Shown here in pieces: positions 7,482 to 16,394 of a DNA stretch of 43,066 bases. The position numbers were made by a program, and so were the translations under genes. This stretch comes from Polynucleobacter sinensis (GTDB taxonomy: Bacteria > Pseudomonadota > Gammaproteobacteria > Burkholderiales > Burkholderiaceae), in assembly GCF_001595985.1 (NCBI RefSeq), contig NZ_LOJJ01000018.1, positions 329,069 to 372,134 of the forward strand, written 5' to 3'. How positions within the stretch are numbered: position 1 is the first letter of the stretch; every line of letters starts with the position of its first letter. Below the pieces are notes generated by a model. That model saw only the letters and a list, made by a program, of their open reading frames with translations. It did not search any database and was not told the origin of the DNA.

Positions 7482-8654
7482 CTAATTTTTGCTGTGTTTC
7501 TTCAGAATCCCCGTCAAAGCACTAGCTATGCGGCCAATATCCTCATCTGCCATCCCCGGAAATAAGGGGAGTGTGAGAATCGAGCGGCCAATGCGTTGCG
7601 CTATTGGGGTGTCATCTGCTTTATAGCCAAGCTTTTGGTAAAGAGTAAAGCCAGTAATGCTGGGATAGTGAACACCGGTGCCAATGCCCAGATCCTTTAA
7701 TTCGGTCATGACTTGCGCTCGGTCAGTATTAAGTTGATCTAGCGGCAAAACTACTTGAAACATATGCCAGTTACTATCCGTAAAGTTCTCTACTGGGAGC
7801 TCTAATCTCAGATCATTTAATCCGGTAGTTGTCATTGCAGTGCGAATTGCATCAAAGTACTGCCTGGCTAGTGCAGTTCTACGCATTTGGAATGCCGGCA
7901 GTCGCTTAAGTTGATGCAGGCCGATCACCGCATTGACATCCGTCAAATTATCTTTACCGCCAAGTACATCAACGTCCATGCCGTCCATACCGGAGCGGGT
8001 TAAACCTTGCAGGCGAAACTTCTCCGCTAGTTTGGCTTCATCAATATTATTGAGTACCAGGCAGCCACCCTCAACGGTAGATAAATTTTTATTTGCCTGA
8101 AAGCTAAAGCTCACGAGATCACCAATACTGCCAATCTTTTGCCCCTTCCATTGCGAGCCAAATGCCTGTGCTGCATCTTCAATTACTCGTAGTTGATATT
8201 CTTTTGCCAATGCGTAAAGTTGATCCATATTGACAGGCAAGCCAGCCAAATAGACTGGCATGATGGCGCGAGTTTTTGGCGTAATAGCTGAGACCACTTT
8301 GTTTAAATCAATATTGCGTGTTACTGGATCGATATCTACAAAAACAGGTGTAGCACCAACACTTAAAATGACATTGGAGGTTGCTACCCATGAGATTGGC
8401 GTGGTAATGACTTCATCGCCAGGCCCAATGCCCGCTACTTGCAGGGCAATCTTCATGGTGGCAGTGCCATTAGCAAAGCAGCGCACTGGACGACCACCAA
8501 AATACTCGCTTAAGTCTGCCTCAAACTCTGCTAATTTAGGGCCTGAAGTTACCCAGCCGGAGCGTAAAACTTCTGCGACCGCATCAATCGTTTCTTGATC
8601 GAAGTGTGGCCGTGTAAAAGGAATAAAGGGGAGGGTATTTTCGGATTTCGACAT
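7482..8654 (-). CDS. arnB: UDP-4-amino-4-deoxy-L-arabinose aminotransferase ArnB
   Basis: PLP-dependent DegT/DnrJ/EryC1 aminotransferase of 390 residues that converts UDP-4-keto-arabinose to UDP-Ara4N with glutamate as donor. Visible marks are IPFTRPHFDQ near the N-terminus, FANGTATMKIAL, ITTPISWVATSN, the PLP-contact VIEDAAQAFGSQWKG, and the internal-aldimine Lys189 in SFSFQANKNLSTVEGG. It starts 14 bases after arnT with AAGGT upstream of the ATG. DegT enzymes act on several nucleotide sugars; the arn context makes ArnB by far the likeliest. Confidence 0.92.
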   Translation of the reverse strand: MSKSENTLPFIPFTRPHFDQETIDAVAEVLRSGWVTSGPKLAEFEADLSEYFGGRPVRCFANGTATMKIALQVAGIGPGDEVITTPISWVATSNVILSVGATPVFVDIDPVTRNIDLNKVVSAITPKTRAIMPVYLAGLPVNMDQLYALAKEYQLRVIEDAAQAFGSQWKGQKIGSIGDLVSFSFQANKNLSTVEGGCLVLNNIDEAKLAEKFRLQGLTRSGMDGMDVDVLGGKDNLTDVNAVIGLHQLKRLPAFQMRRTALARQYFDAIRTAMTTTGLNDLRLELPVENFTDSNWHMFQVVLPLDQLNTDRAQVMTELKDLGIGTGVHYPSITGFTLYQKLGYKADDTPIAQRIGRSILTLPLFPGMADEDIGRIASALTGILKKHSKN

Positions 8655-8668
8655 AACGAGCTAAGACC

Positions 8669-10363
8669 TTATTGTGGTGGCGTGCCTGCAGGATCGGGAT
8701 GCTTGACAATGACGCGCCTAGAGTCTCGACCGACTTCTTGCATGGGAACATTGAACTTCTGAAGCTCTTCGTATTGCTCCGGCACCATTAACGCGTATGC
8801 CGTTTGATCCTCTTTCCAGCGCTCGATAAATGCATCCAAAGTAGGAAGCCACAATTGAGGCTCTTGCTTGACGCCAAACTCTAATTCATCAGGAAACTCT
8901 ACCATCGTCATCGTTCTACCAAGATAGAAGGGCACAGTGTGATCCAAGATGCGAACGGAATAGAAGTTCACTTTCTCAGGAATATTGACCTTCACTTTTT
9001 CAACCAAATCAATTCCAGATACGGCACGGCCAAGCGTCTCGTGGCCAGTGCCCGCAATGAGGGCGCACAGGAAAAAACCGCTCGCGAAACTGGTGATGCT
9101 AGATAGACCATTGCGCTTGCTTTGTATGAGGGCAAGTAGGCTAAAGGTAATCAGTGCGATAAGCGCAGCCACAATCCAGTAGGTGTAGCGTGCATAGGAT
9201 TGGATTTCATCGGGTCTCGCTTGTTTGCTAACTTGATCGAGAAATATAAACCCTATACCACCTAGAATGACAAAGAACAGTGTTTGCAATTGCCACGGCA
9301 ATCCAAGTGAATTACTAAAGCCTAAATTGCGATCGAGGCGATGACCTACGATGAGGGCCAATGCTGGAAAGATGGGGATGATATATCCCGGTAATTTGGA
9401 TTGGGAGACGCTAAAAAAACCAAGAATGACTGCAAACCAACAGACGAGGAGCCAGCCGTGCGAGAACTCGCGATTGCGTTCACGCCATGCCTGCCCAACA
9501 GAGCCGGGGATTTGCACTACCCAAGGCAGAAAGCCAAGTAGAAGCAGGGGGATGAAATAATAAATCGGCCCAGTTCTGCTGTGAGCGTTTTGCGTGAAGC
9601 GTTGAAGGTGCTCATGAATGAAGAAGAATTCTAAAAATTCTGGATTGCGTTGCGCCACCAAAATAAACCAAGGTGCTGTAATGGCTAAAAATAAAATCGT
9701 GCCACTAATGATGTGAAGACGCTTCCAGATTTTCCAATCCCAAGCGGTAATCGAGTACGCAACAAACACCATCCCAGGTATTGCTACTCCAATTACTCCC
9801 TTAGATAGTGTGGCTAATGCCATAAATGCCCAGCAAGCCCACATCCACTGGCGAGTCCCGCGTGGATTATGAGAGGTTTGTGCCAATAATAGACTGCAGA
9901 GCGCGGCGACAAGGAATGCTGAAAGCCCCATATCCAAAGAGTTGATGTGACCGCCAATGACCCACATTGGACTTGATGCTAAAACGAGTGCCGCTAGCCA
10001 GCCTGCTCGAGCGCTGTAGATCCGTGCGCCAGTAAAGCCAATTAATAAGATGGTTAGAAAGCCGGTGAGGGCAGTCCAAAGGCGTGCTTGCCAATCACCA
10101 ATACCAAAGGCATTAAACGCAGTTGCTGTTGCCCAAATTTGTAGCGGAGGTTTTTCAAAATACTTATAGCCGTTATAGCGGGGCGTGACCCAGTCACCAG
10201 TGACAAGCATTTCTCTTGCAATTTCGGCGTAACGACCTTCATCCGAAGGAATGAGGTGGCGGTAATTTAGGGTACCAAACCAAAGCAATCCATAAATGAG
10301 AACCAAGAGCAAAATTTTTGCTGGGTTAAGGGCGGCGGACTGTCTAATTTGGCCAAATTGCAT
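8669..10363 (-). CDS. arnT: ArnT-like lipid A Ara4N transferase (PMT/GT83 family)
   Basis: Polytopic inner-membrane glycosyltransferase of 564 residues that would move Ara4N from undecaprenyl phosphate to lipid A phosphates at the periplasmic face. The first periplasmic loop has the family signature PSDEGRYAEIAREM, with the catalytic-type acidic residues, then YFEKPPLQIW. A run of about a dozen hydrophobic segments fills residues 15-420, and a soluble C-terminal domain of about 140 residues ends the protein, as in ArnT. The start overlaps the stop of the Mth938-like gene by one base (TAATG), so the two are translationally coupled. Other GT83 enzymes transfer different sugars; the arn context supports Ara4N. 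Confidence 0.9.
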   Translation of the reverse strand: MQFGQIRQSAALNPAKILLLVLIYGLLWFGTLNYRHLIPSDEGRYAEIAREMLVTGDWVTPRYNGYKYFEKPPLQIWATATAFNAFGIGDWQARLWTALTGFLTILLIGFTGARIYSARAGWLAALVLASSPMWVIGGHINSLDMGLSAFLVAALCSLLLAQTSHNPRGTRQWMWACWAFMALATLSKGVIGVAIPGMVFVAYSITAWDWKIWKRLHIISGTILFLAITAPWFILVAQRNPEFLEFFFIHEHLQRFTQNAHSRTGPIYYFIPLLLLGFLPWVVQIPGSVGQAWRERNREFSHGWLLVCWFAVILGFFSVSQSKLPGYIIPIFPALALIVGHRLDRNLGFSNSLGLPWQLQTLFFVILGGIGFIFLDQVSKQARPDEIQSYARYTYWIVAALIALITFSLLALIQSKRNGLSSITSFASGFFLCALIAGTGHETLGRAVSGIDLVEKVKVNIPEKVNFYSVRILDHTVPFYLGRTMTMVEFPDELEFGVKQEPQLWLPTLDAFIERWKEDQTAYALMVPEQYEELQKFNVPMQEVGRDSRRVIVKHPDPAGTPPQ

Positions 10364-10740
10364 TAAGAGGCCTCCACGATGAGTGCGAGCAGGACTTGGC
10401 GACCCTCACCAACCAGAATGTTGTAGGTTCGGCAGGCCGCTTGAGAATTCATGACTTCAAAGCCTATTTTGGCCTCAATCAGTGTTTTTAGAAGCTCTGG
10501 CCTGGGAAAACGTTGGCGAATACCCGTGCCAATGATGATTAATTCAGGCTTTAGGGCTGCCATTTGTGAAAAATGGGCCATTGCCAGGTCATCAAATGAT
10601 TTGACAGACCACTGCTGGATTTCGCCATCTGAGCTCAGTAGAACCGCGTGACTATAGGGAGTCTTATTGATCTCAACGTAGCCATCGCCGTAACCGGTGA
10701 TCGTATTCGCTCCGGAATGGGGGTCAGATTGAAGCTTCAC
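10363..10740 (-). CDS. Mth938-like domain protein (DUF498/COG3737)
   Basis: Small cytoplasmic protein of 125 residues from the Mth938-like family, whose mammalian relative NDUFAF3 assists complex I assembly; its bacterial role is not established. Family features are IIIGTGIRQRFPRPELL in the middle and the closing EVMNSQAACRTYNILVGEGRQVLLALI. It begins with GTG at 10740, with AGAGAG about 7 bases upstream, and is the first gene of the minus-strand run; its stop is fused to the arnT start (TAATG). In other Burkholderiales I recall this gene near alaA without arn genes, so the coupling to arnT may be secondary. Confidence 0.85.
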   Translation of the reverse strand: MKLQSDPHSGANTITGYGDGYVEINKTPYSHAVLLSSDGEIQQWSVKSFDDLAMAHFSQMAALKPELIIIGTGIRQRFPRPELLKTLIEAKIGFEVMNSQAACRTYNILVGEGRQVLLALIVEAS

Positions 10741-10766
10741 ATGGACTCTCTGTCATAATTATGTGG

Positions 10767-10798
10767 ATTATAGCCAGCTGTTTTTTCCTAGATTTCAA
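10767..10798 (-). promoter_or_regulatory. Probable promoter of the Mth938-arn run
   Basis: On the minus strand a consensus -10 TATAAT (10772-10767) lies 26 bases before the GTG at 10740. The best -35 is TTGAAA (10798-10793), but the spacer is 20 bases, longer than usual, so activation may need a regulator or the -35 may be elsewhere. The whole divergent region to alaA is only 79 bases. Confidence 0.5.
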
Positions 10799-10819
10799 GA
10801 ACTTACCCTTTAATTTATT

Positions 10820-12079
10820 GTGAAGCCAATCCTAAAGTCCGAAAAACTCAATCACGTCTGTTATGACATTCGTGGGCCCGTGCTGGAGCTTGCCCAGCGC
10901 ATGGAGGAAGAGGGTCACAAAATCATCAAATTAAACATCGGCAACGTCGGTGTCTTTGGGTTTGATCCTCCGGAAGAGATTCAGCTGGATATGATTCGCA
11001 ATTTGGGTAATGCTTCAGCCTACTCCGATTCCAAGGGAATATTTGCGGCTCGCAAGGCAATCATGCAGTATTGCCAAGAAAAAGGCATTCAAGGCGTTAC
11101 CTTGGATGATATTTATACAGGAAATGGCGTTTCAGAATTAATTGTTTTGGCAATGAATGCCTTGCTAAATAATGGTGACGAAGTCTTGGTGCCTGCGCCA
11201 GACTATCCACTTTGGACTGCTGCCGTGAGTTTGTCTGGCGGCACTCCCGTTCATTACCTCTGTGACGAGTCTAAAGACTGGGCTCCAGATTTAGCAGATC
11301 TTCGCAAAAAGATTAGTCCGCGCACCAAAGCGATTGTGGTGATTAATCCTAACAATCCTACTGGCGCGATTTATTCCAAAGAAGTATTGCTTGAACTCAC
11401 TGCTATTGCTCGTGAGTATGGCTTGATTCTGTTTGCCGATGAGATTTACGACAAGATGTTATATGACCAAGAGAAACACGTCTCTTTGGCATCCCTATCT
11501 ACCGATGTCGTCACGATTACTTTTAATGGCTTATCCAAAAACTATCGATCTTGTGGTTATCGGGCGGGATGGATGATTGTTTCTGGCGATAAGGAAATGA
11601 TTCGGGACTACATCGAGGGTCTCAATATGCTCTCGTCAATGCGCCTATGCGCCAATGTCCCTGGTCAGTACGCTATTCAAACCGCTCTGGGTGGATATCA
11701 GAGTATTAATGATTTAGTGGCCGAGGGTGGGCGCTTGGCTAAGCAGCGCGATTTAGCTTGGAAGCTCATTACCGCGATTCCAGGTGTGACTTGCGTCAAG
11801 CCAAAATCCGCGCTTTATTTATTCCCAAGACTTGATCCAGAAATGTATCCAATTGAAGATGACCAGCAGTTTGTGGCCGATCTTTTGAAAGAGGAAAAAG
11901 TATTGCTGGTTCAGGGATCTGGTTTTAATTGGGCTAAACCAGATCACTTCCGTGTAGTGTTCTTGCCTCATGAAGATGTGCTTACAGAGGCTATCGGCCG
12001 TCTTGCGCGTTTTCTAGAGCGTTATCGTCAAAAACATAGTCGTAAAGCGGCTAATTCAACAGCAACAAAGGCATCATGA
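10820..12079 (+). CDS. alaA: Glutamate-pyruvate (alanine) aminotransferase AlaA
   Basis: PLP-dependent class I aminotransferase of 419 residues that makes alanine from pyruvate and glutamate. It resembles E. coli AlaA over its whole length, including KSEKLNHVCYDIRGPVLE at the start, VPAPDYPLWTAAVSLSGG, INPNNPTGA, FADEIYDKMLYD and the PLP Lys240 in FNGLSKNYRS, the same position as in AlaA. The start is GTG at 10820, chosen because the alignment with AlaA begins there; I see no Shine-Dalgarno, so the mRNA may be leaderless or nearly so. The C-terminal tail (about 15 residues, rich in K, S, T, A) is an extension. It overlaps hom by four bases (ATGA). Confidence 0.94.
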   Translation: MKPILKSEKLNHVCYDIRGPVLELAQRMEEEGHKIIKLNIGNVGVFGFDPPEEIQLDMIRNLGNASAYSDSKGIFAARKAIMQYCQEKGIQGVTLDDIYTGNGVSELIVLAMNALLNNGDEVLVPAPDYPLWTAAVSLSGGTPVHYLCDESKDWAPDLADLRKKISPRTKAIVVINPNNPTGAIYSKEVLLELTAIAREYGLILFADEIYDKMLYDQEKHVSLASLSTDVVTITFNGLSKNYRSCGYRAGWMIVSGDKEMIRDYIEGLNMLSSMRLCANVPGQYAIQTALGGYQSINDLVAEGGRLAKQRDLAWKLITAIPGVTCVKPKSALYLFPRLDPEMYPIEDDQQFVADLLKEEKVLLVQGSGFNWAKPDHFRVVFLPHEDVLTEAIGRLARFLERYRQKHSRKAANSTATKAS

Positions 12080-13386
12080 AACCGATTCAAGTTGGTCTAT
12101 TAGGCATTGGCACAGTAGGTGGCGGTGTATTCACTGTTCTCGAGCGTAATCAAGATGAAATTACACGTCGTGCCGGTCGTGGAATTCATATTAATACGGT
12201 TGCTGACCTGAATGTAGGGCGCGCAAAAGAGTTAGTTAAGGATCGTGCGCAAGTAGTGAGCGATGCTCGCGCTGTGATTAATAACCCAGAAATTGATATC
12301 GTGGTTGAGTTGATTGGTGGTTATGGCATCGCCAAAGATTTAGTTCTTGAAGCGATCGCAGCTGGAAAGCATGTTGTTACAGCAAATAAAGCTTTGATTG
12401 CTGTGCACGGTAATGAAATTTTTAAAGCTGCCCATGAAAAGGGTGTGATGGTGGCGTTTGAGGCTGCCGTTGCCGGTGGTATTCCCATCATCAAGGCCTT
12501 GCGTGAAGGTCTGACCGCGAACCGCATTGAGTGGATTGCTGGAATTATTAATGGCACGACGAACTTTATTCTTTCTGAGATGCGCGATAAAGGCTTGGAC
12601 TTTGCAACCGTCTTGAAAGAGGCGCAACGTTTAGGTTACGCTGAAGCAGATCCGACTTTTGATATTGAAGGTGTTGACGCTGCGCATAAAGCAACCATCA
12701 TGAGTGCAATTGCATTTGGTATTCCAATGCAGTTTGAAAAAGCGCATGTAGAAGGCATCACCAAGTTAGATGCAATTGATATTAAATATGCTGAGCAGCT
12801 GGGTTATCGCATTAAGTTGCTGGGTATTGCTAAAAAAACAGCGACTGGTGTAGAGCTCCGCGTTCATCCTACTTTGATCCCAACTAAACGTTTAATTGCA
12901 AACGTAGAGGGCGCAATGAATGCAGTACAAGTATTTGGCGACGCGGTTGGTACAACTCTGTATTACGGCAAAGGCGCCGGCTCAGAGCCAACGGCTTCTG
13001 CTGTGATTGCGGACTTGGTTGATATCACCCGTTTATTGGGTGCGAGCCCAGAGAGCCGCGTTCCATATTTAGCCTTTCAGCCAGATGCGGTACGCGACAT
13101 CACTGTATTGCCAATGGGTGAAATTACTACCAGTTACTACCTGCGTTTGCGTGTAGCTGATCAGGCTGGTGTGCTTGCCGATATTACCAAGATCTTAGCT
13201 GCACACAGTATCTCGATTGATGCGCTCTTGCAAAAAGAGGCGGATGAGGGTGAAAGCCAGACTGACTTAGTTGCTTTAACCCACGAAACCAAAGAGAAGC
13301 ACATGCTCGCGGCGATTCAGGAGATCCAGAACCTGAAAACGGTAGCTGGTGAAGTTGTGAAAATTCGTTTAGAAAATTTGTCTTAA
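12076..13386 (+). CDS. hom: Homoserine dehydrogenase
   Basis: NAD(P)-dependent reduction of aspartate semialdehyde to homoserine, the branch point to threonine and methionine. 436 residues: N-terminal Rossmann domain with VGLLGIGTVGGGVF (7-20), the catalytic domain with GIINGTTNFILSEM and LGYAEADPTFDIEGVDAAHK, and a C-terminal ACT domain (from about YYLRLRVADQAGVLADI) that normally senses threonine. This is the mono-functional Hom type, without an aspartokinase domain. It overlaps alaA by four bases and is followed by thrC after 9 bases, so alaA-hom-thrC is one transcription unit. Confidence 0.96.
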   Translation: MKPIQVGLLGIGTVGGGVFTVLERNQDEITRRAGRGIHINTVADLNVGRAKELVKDRAQVVSDARAVINNPEIDIVVELIGGYGIAKDLVLEAIAAGKHVVTANKALIAVHGNEIFKAAHEKGVMVAFEAAVAGGIPIIKALREGLTANRIEWIAGIINGTTNFILSEMRDKGLDFATVLKEAQRLGYAEADPTFDIEGVDAAHKATIMSAIAFGIPMQFEKAHVEGITKLDAIDIKYAEQLGYRIKLLGIAKKTATGVELRVHPTLIPTKRLIANVEGAMNAVQVFGDAVGTTLYYGKGAGSEPTASAVIADLVDITRLLGASPESRVPYLAFQPDAVRDITVLPMGEITTSYYLRLRVADQAGVLADITKILAAHSISIDALLQKEADEGESQTDLVALTHETKEKHMLAAIQEIQNLKTVAGEVVKIRLENLS

Positions 13387-13395
13387 GCAAAATAC

Positions 13396-14838
13396 ATGCG
13401 TTACCAATCTACCCGGGGCAATAGTCCACAGCAATCTTTTTTAGAAATTCTGCTTGGCGGCTTGGCGCCAGATGGCGGCTTGTACCTGCCAACAAAGTAC
13501 CCGCAGGTTTCGAAGCAGCAATTGGATTCTTGGCGCGGTCTGTCCTATGCTGATCTCGCTTACGAGATCTTGAGTTTATATTGTGACGATATTCCTGAGA
13601 ATGATTTGCGTGCCTTACTGCGCAAAACCTACACCGAGCAAGTCTATTGCAACGGGCGTGCAGAAGATAACGCCAAGGACATTACGCCACTCCATTGGCT
13701 GGGTGAAGAGAAGGGTACGCGTATTGGTTTACTGAGCCTATCAAATGGACCAACGTTAGCCTTTAAAGATATGGCAATGCAATTGTTGGGCAATCTCTTT
13801 GAGTACGCTCTCAAGAAAAAAGGCCAAAAGCTCAATATTTTAGGTGCCACCTCTGGGGATACCGGAAGTGCTGCGGAATATGCTATGCGTGGCAAAGAGG
13901 GTGTCAAGGTATTCATGCTTTCGCCTCGCGGCAAGATGAGCGCGTTTCAATCAGCGCAGATGTATTCCTTGCAAGATCCGAATATTTTCAACTTGGCAGT
14001 AGCTGGTGTTTTTGATGATTGCCAGGATATTGTGAAGGCCGTTAGTAATGATCATGCTTTTAAGGCTAACAATCAAATCGGTACAGTGAACTCAATTAAC
14101 TGGGGTCGCGTAGTGGCTCAGGTGGTTTATTACTTCCAAGGCTATTTATTAGCTACCAAGTCGAGCAATGAGAAAGTATCTTTTACAGTGCCATCAGGTA
14201 ACTTTGGCAATATTTGCGCCGGCCATATTGCCCGCATGATGGGGTTGCCAATTGCGCACTTGGTTGCTGCCACTAATGAAAATGATGTTTTAGATGAGTT
14301 CTTCCGTACAGGCGTTTACCGTGCTCGTAAGTCTGCTGAGACTCTTCATACCTCAAGCCCGTCTATGGATATTTCCAAGGCAAGTAACTTCGAACGTTTT
14401 GTCTTTGATCTGATGGGGCAAGATGGCCAGGCGACTGCAGAGATGTTTAAGCAGGTAGATGTGGCGGGTGGTTTTGATATCTCCAAGGATTCAGTGTTTC
14501 AAGAGGTTGCCAAGTATGGCTTCCAATCTGGACGCAGTACGCATCAAAATCGTTTAGACACTATTCGCAATATTGATCAGCAATACGGAATCATGATTGA
14601 TACTCATACTGCTGACGGTGTAAAGGTGGCGCGTGAACATCTGCAAGCGGGTGTGCCGATGATCGTGCTTGAAACAGCCTTACCGATTAAGTTTGAGGAA
14701 ACGATTGAGCTTGCCTTGGGTCGTCCTGCAGAGTGCCCTGCGGCCTTTAAGGACATCAAATCAAAGCCTCAGCGTGTTGAGAATATCGATGCTGATGTTG
14801 ATCAAGTTAAAAGCTTTATTACTGCACACCTTAACTAA
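13396..14838 (+). CDS. thrC: Threonine synthase
   Basis: PLP enzyme of 480 residues that turns phosphohomoserine into threonine. It is the long type II form, starting MRYQSTRGNSPQQSF with the N-terminal domain GGLAPDGGLYLP. The PLP Lys is Lys124 in NGPTLAFKDMAMQ. The substrate and cofactor loop GATSGDTGSAAEYAMRGK and the VPSGNFGNICAGH motif are present. No homoserine kinase gene is in the window, so its substrate must be made by an enzyme encoded elsewhere. Confidence 0.96.
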   Translation: MRYQSTRGNSPQQSFLEILLGGLAPDGGLYLPTKYPQVSKQQLDSWRGLSYADLAYEILSLYCDDIPENDLRALLRKTYTEQVYCNGRAEDNAKDITPLHWLGEEKGTRIGLLSLSNGPTLAFKDMAMQLLGNLFEYALKKKGQKLNILGATSGDTGSAAEYAMRGKEGVKVFMLSPRGKMSAFQSAQMYSLQDPNIFNLAVAGVFDDCQDIVKAVSNDHAFKANNQIGTVNSINWGRVVAQVVYYFQGYLLATKSSNEKVSFTVPSGNFGNICAGHIARMMGLPIAHLVAATNENDVLDEFFRTGVYRARKSAETLHTSSPSMDISKASNFERFVFDLMGQDGQATAEMFKQVDVAGGFDISKDSVFQEVAKYGFQSGRSTHQNRLDTIRNIDQQYGIMIDTHTADGVKVAREHLQAGVPMIVLETALPIKFEETIELALGRPAECPAAFKDIKSKPQRVENIDADVDQVKSFITAHLN

Positions 14839-14859
14839 TCCAGCAAACAATAAGGCGCT

Positions 14860-16101
14860 ATGACTAAGCCTCCAATGTTGACTGCCCAGCAAGCTTTAGA
14901 GCATCTTTTATCCAATGCGAAACCGGTGAGCGAGAGTGAGCGGGTCGCTATGCAGGCCGCTCTTGGCCGCGTGCTTGCCCAGGATGTGAATAGTTTGGTG
15001 GATGTACCGCCGCTTGATAACACCTCAATGGATGGTTATGCGGTACGAGTTGCTGACACCCAAGTTCCTGGAAATATTCTTCATATTGCTCAGCGTATTC
15101 CTGCGGGATCAGTGGGTACAACGCTAGAGTTGGGTACTGCAGCCAGAATATTTACTGGCGCTCCTATCCCTCCAGGCGCTAATGCTGTAGTAATGCAGGA
15201 GGACTGCGCCATCCCGGAGGGATCAACTGATCAGGTTCAGATTAATATTGCGCCAACATCCGGTCAATGGATCCGTAGGAGAGGTGAGGATTTGACAGTT
15301 GGCAAGGCAGCATTAATGGCAGGAACTTTCTTGCGCCCTCAGGAGTTAGGCGTTGCCGCTTCTGCTGGCTTAACGCATTTAAATGTCAAGCGCAGAGTGA
15401 AGGTTGCCACATTTTTTACAGGTGATGAGCTATCACTTCCCGGTGAGCCGCTTAAACCGGGTGGTATCTACAATTCCAACCGCGATACATTACTTGCATG
15501 TCTTAAATCTTTAGGCTGCGACGCCACTGATTTTGGTATTGTGCCGGACAATCTTGGTGCGACTAGAGATACTTTACGCAAAGCCAGTAAAGACCATGAC
15601 CTGATTATTACTTCTGGAGGTGTCTCTGTCGGTGAGGAGGATCATATCAAGCCTGCGGTAACTGCTGAAGGTAGATTGGATCTTTGGCAAATCGCCATTA
15701 AGCCTGGTAAACCACTGGCTTTTGGTGCAGTTCGCAAATCAGAAGATTTAAAAGATGGCGAGGCCTGGTTCATTGGTTTGCCTGGCAATCCCGTATCGAG
15801 CTTTGTTACATTCTTATTGTTTGTGCGACCATTTATTCTCAAGCTACAAGGGCGTGAAGAGGCTCAGGTCCAGTCTTATCCGATGCGCGCTGATTTTGAT
15901 TGGAGTAAGGTTGATCGTCGCAATGAATTCCTGCGGGTGAGAATTAACCCGCAAGGAGGCTTGGATTTATTCCCCAATCAAAGCTCCGGAGTATTGACGA
16001 GCGCCTCATGGGGCGACGGCTTAGTCGACTGCCCTCCAGGCCAGACTTTTAAGGCCGGCGATATGGTGAAGTACATCCCATTTAATGCCTTGTTGACATA
16101 G
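14860..16101 (+). CDS. moeA: Molybdopterin molybdenumtransferase MoeA
   Basis: Inserts molybdenum into adenylylated molybdopterin in the cytoplasm. 413 residues with the usual order: N-terminal domain with DVPPLDNTSMDGYAVR and FTGAPIPPGANAVVMQED, the central MoCF-binding domain with TFFTGDEL, IYNSNRDTLLACL and TSGGVSVGEEDHIKPA, the IKPGKPLAFG and GLPGNPVSSFVTF segments, and a C-terminal beta-barrel. It begins 21 bases after thrC and is followed by moaD and moaE, a grouping common in Burkholderiales. moaA, moaB and moaC are not in the window. Confidence 0.95.
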   Translation: MTKPPMLTAQQALEHLLSNAKPVSESERVAMQAALGRVLAQDVNSLVDVPPLDNTSMDGYAVRVADTQVPGNILHIAQRIPAGSVGTTLELGTAARIFTGAPIPPGANAVVMQEDCAIPEGSTDQVQINIAPTSGQWIRRRGEDLTVGKAALMAGTFLRPQELGVAASAGLTHLNVKRRVKVATFFTGDELSLPGEPLKPGGIYNSNRDTLLACLKSLGCDATDFGIVPDNLGATRDTLRKASKDHDLIITSGGVSVGEEDHIKPAVTAEGRLDLWQIAIKPGKPLAFGAVRKSEDLKDGEAWFIGLPGNPVSSFVTFLLFVRPFILKLQGREEAQVQSYPMRADFDWSKVDRRNEFLRVRINPQGGLDLFPNQSSGVLTSASWGDGLVDCPPGQTFKAGDMVKYIPFNALLT

Positions 16102-16135
16102 AGCAGCATCTTAGAAATCAGATTACGATTCCAGT

Positions 16136-16393
16136 ATGAAAATTCAATTACGATTCTTTGCCTCACTGCGCGAAGGTCTCGGGTTATCCGAGGAGGTGAT
16201 TGCAACGCCAGCGGAGGTCAAAACGATTGCAGACTTAAGATTGCATCTGATTGCACGTGGAAATCCTTGGGATGAAGTGTTGGCTAGTGGAAAGCTTATT
16301 CGTTGCGCTTTAAATCATGAGATGGTCAAAGACATCACTCCACTTGTAGAGGGTGCTGAAGTTGCATTCTTCCCTCCAGTAACAGGCGGCTAA
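16136..16393 (+). CDS. moaD: Molybdopterin synthase small subunit MoaD
   Basis: Ubiquitin-like sulphur carrier of 85 residues that donates the thiocarboxylate sulphur to MoaE. It starts MKIQLRFFASLREGLG and ends in the functional FFPPVTGG tail with the C-terminal Gly-Gly that is adenylylated by MoeB. ATG 16136 gives the normal length. One base separates its stop from moaE, so the two subunits should be made together. Confidence 0.95.
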   Translation: MKIQLRFFASLREGLGLSEEVIATPAEVKTIADLRLHLIARGNPWDEVLASGKLIRCALNHEMVKDITPLVEGAEVAFFPPVTGG

Positions 16394-16394
16394 G

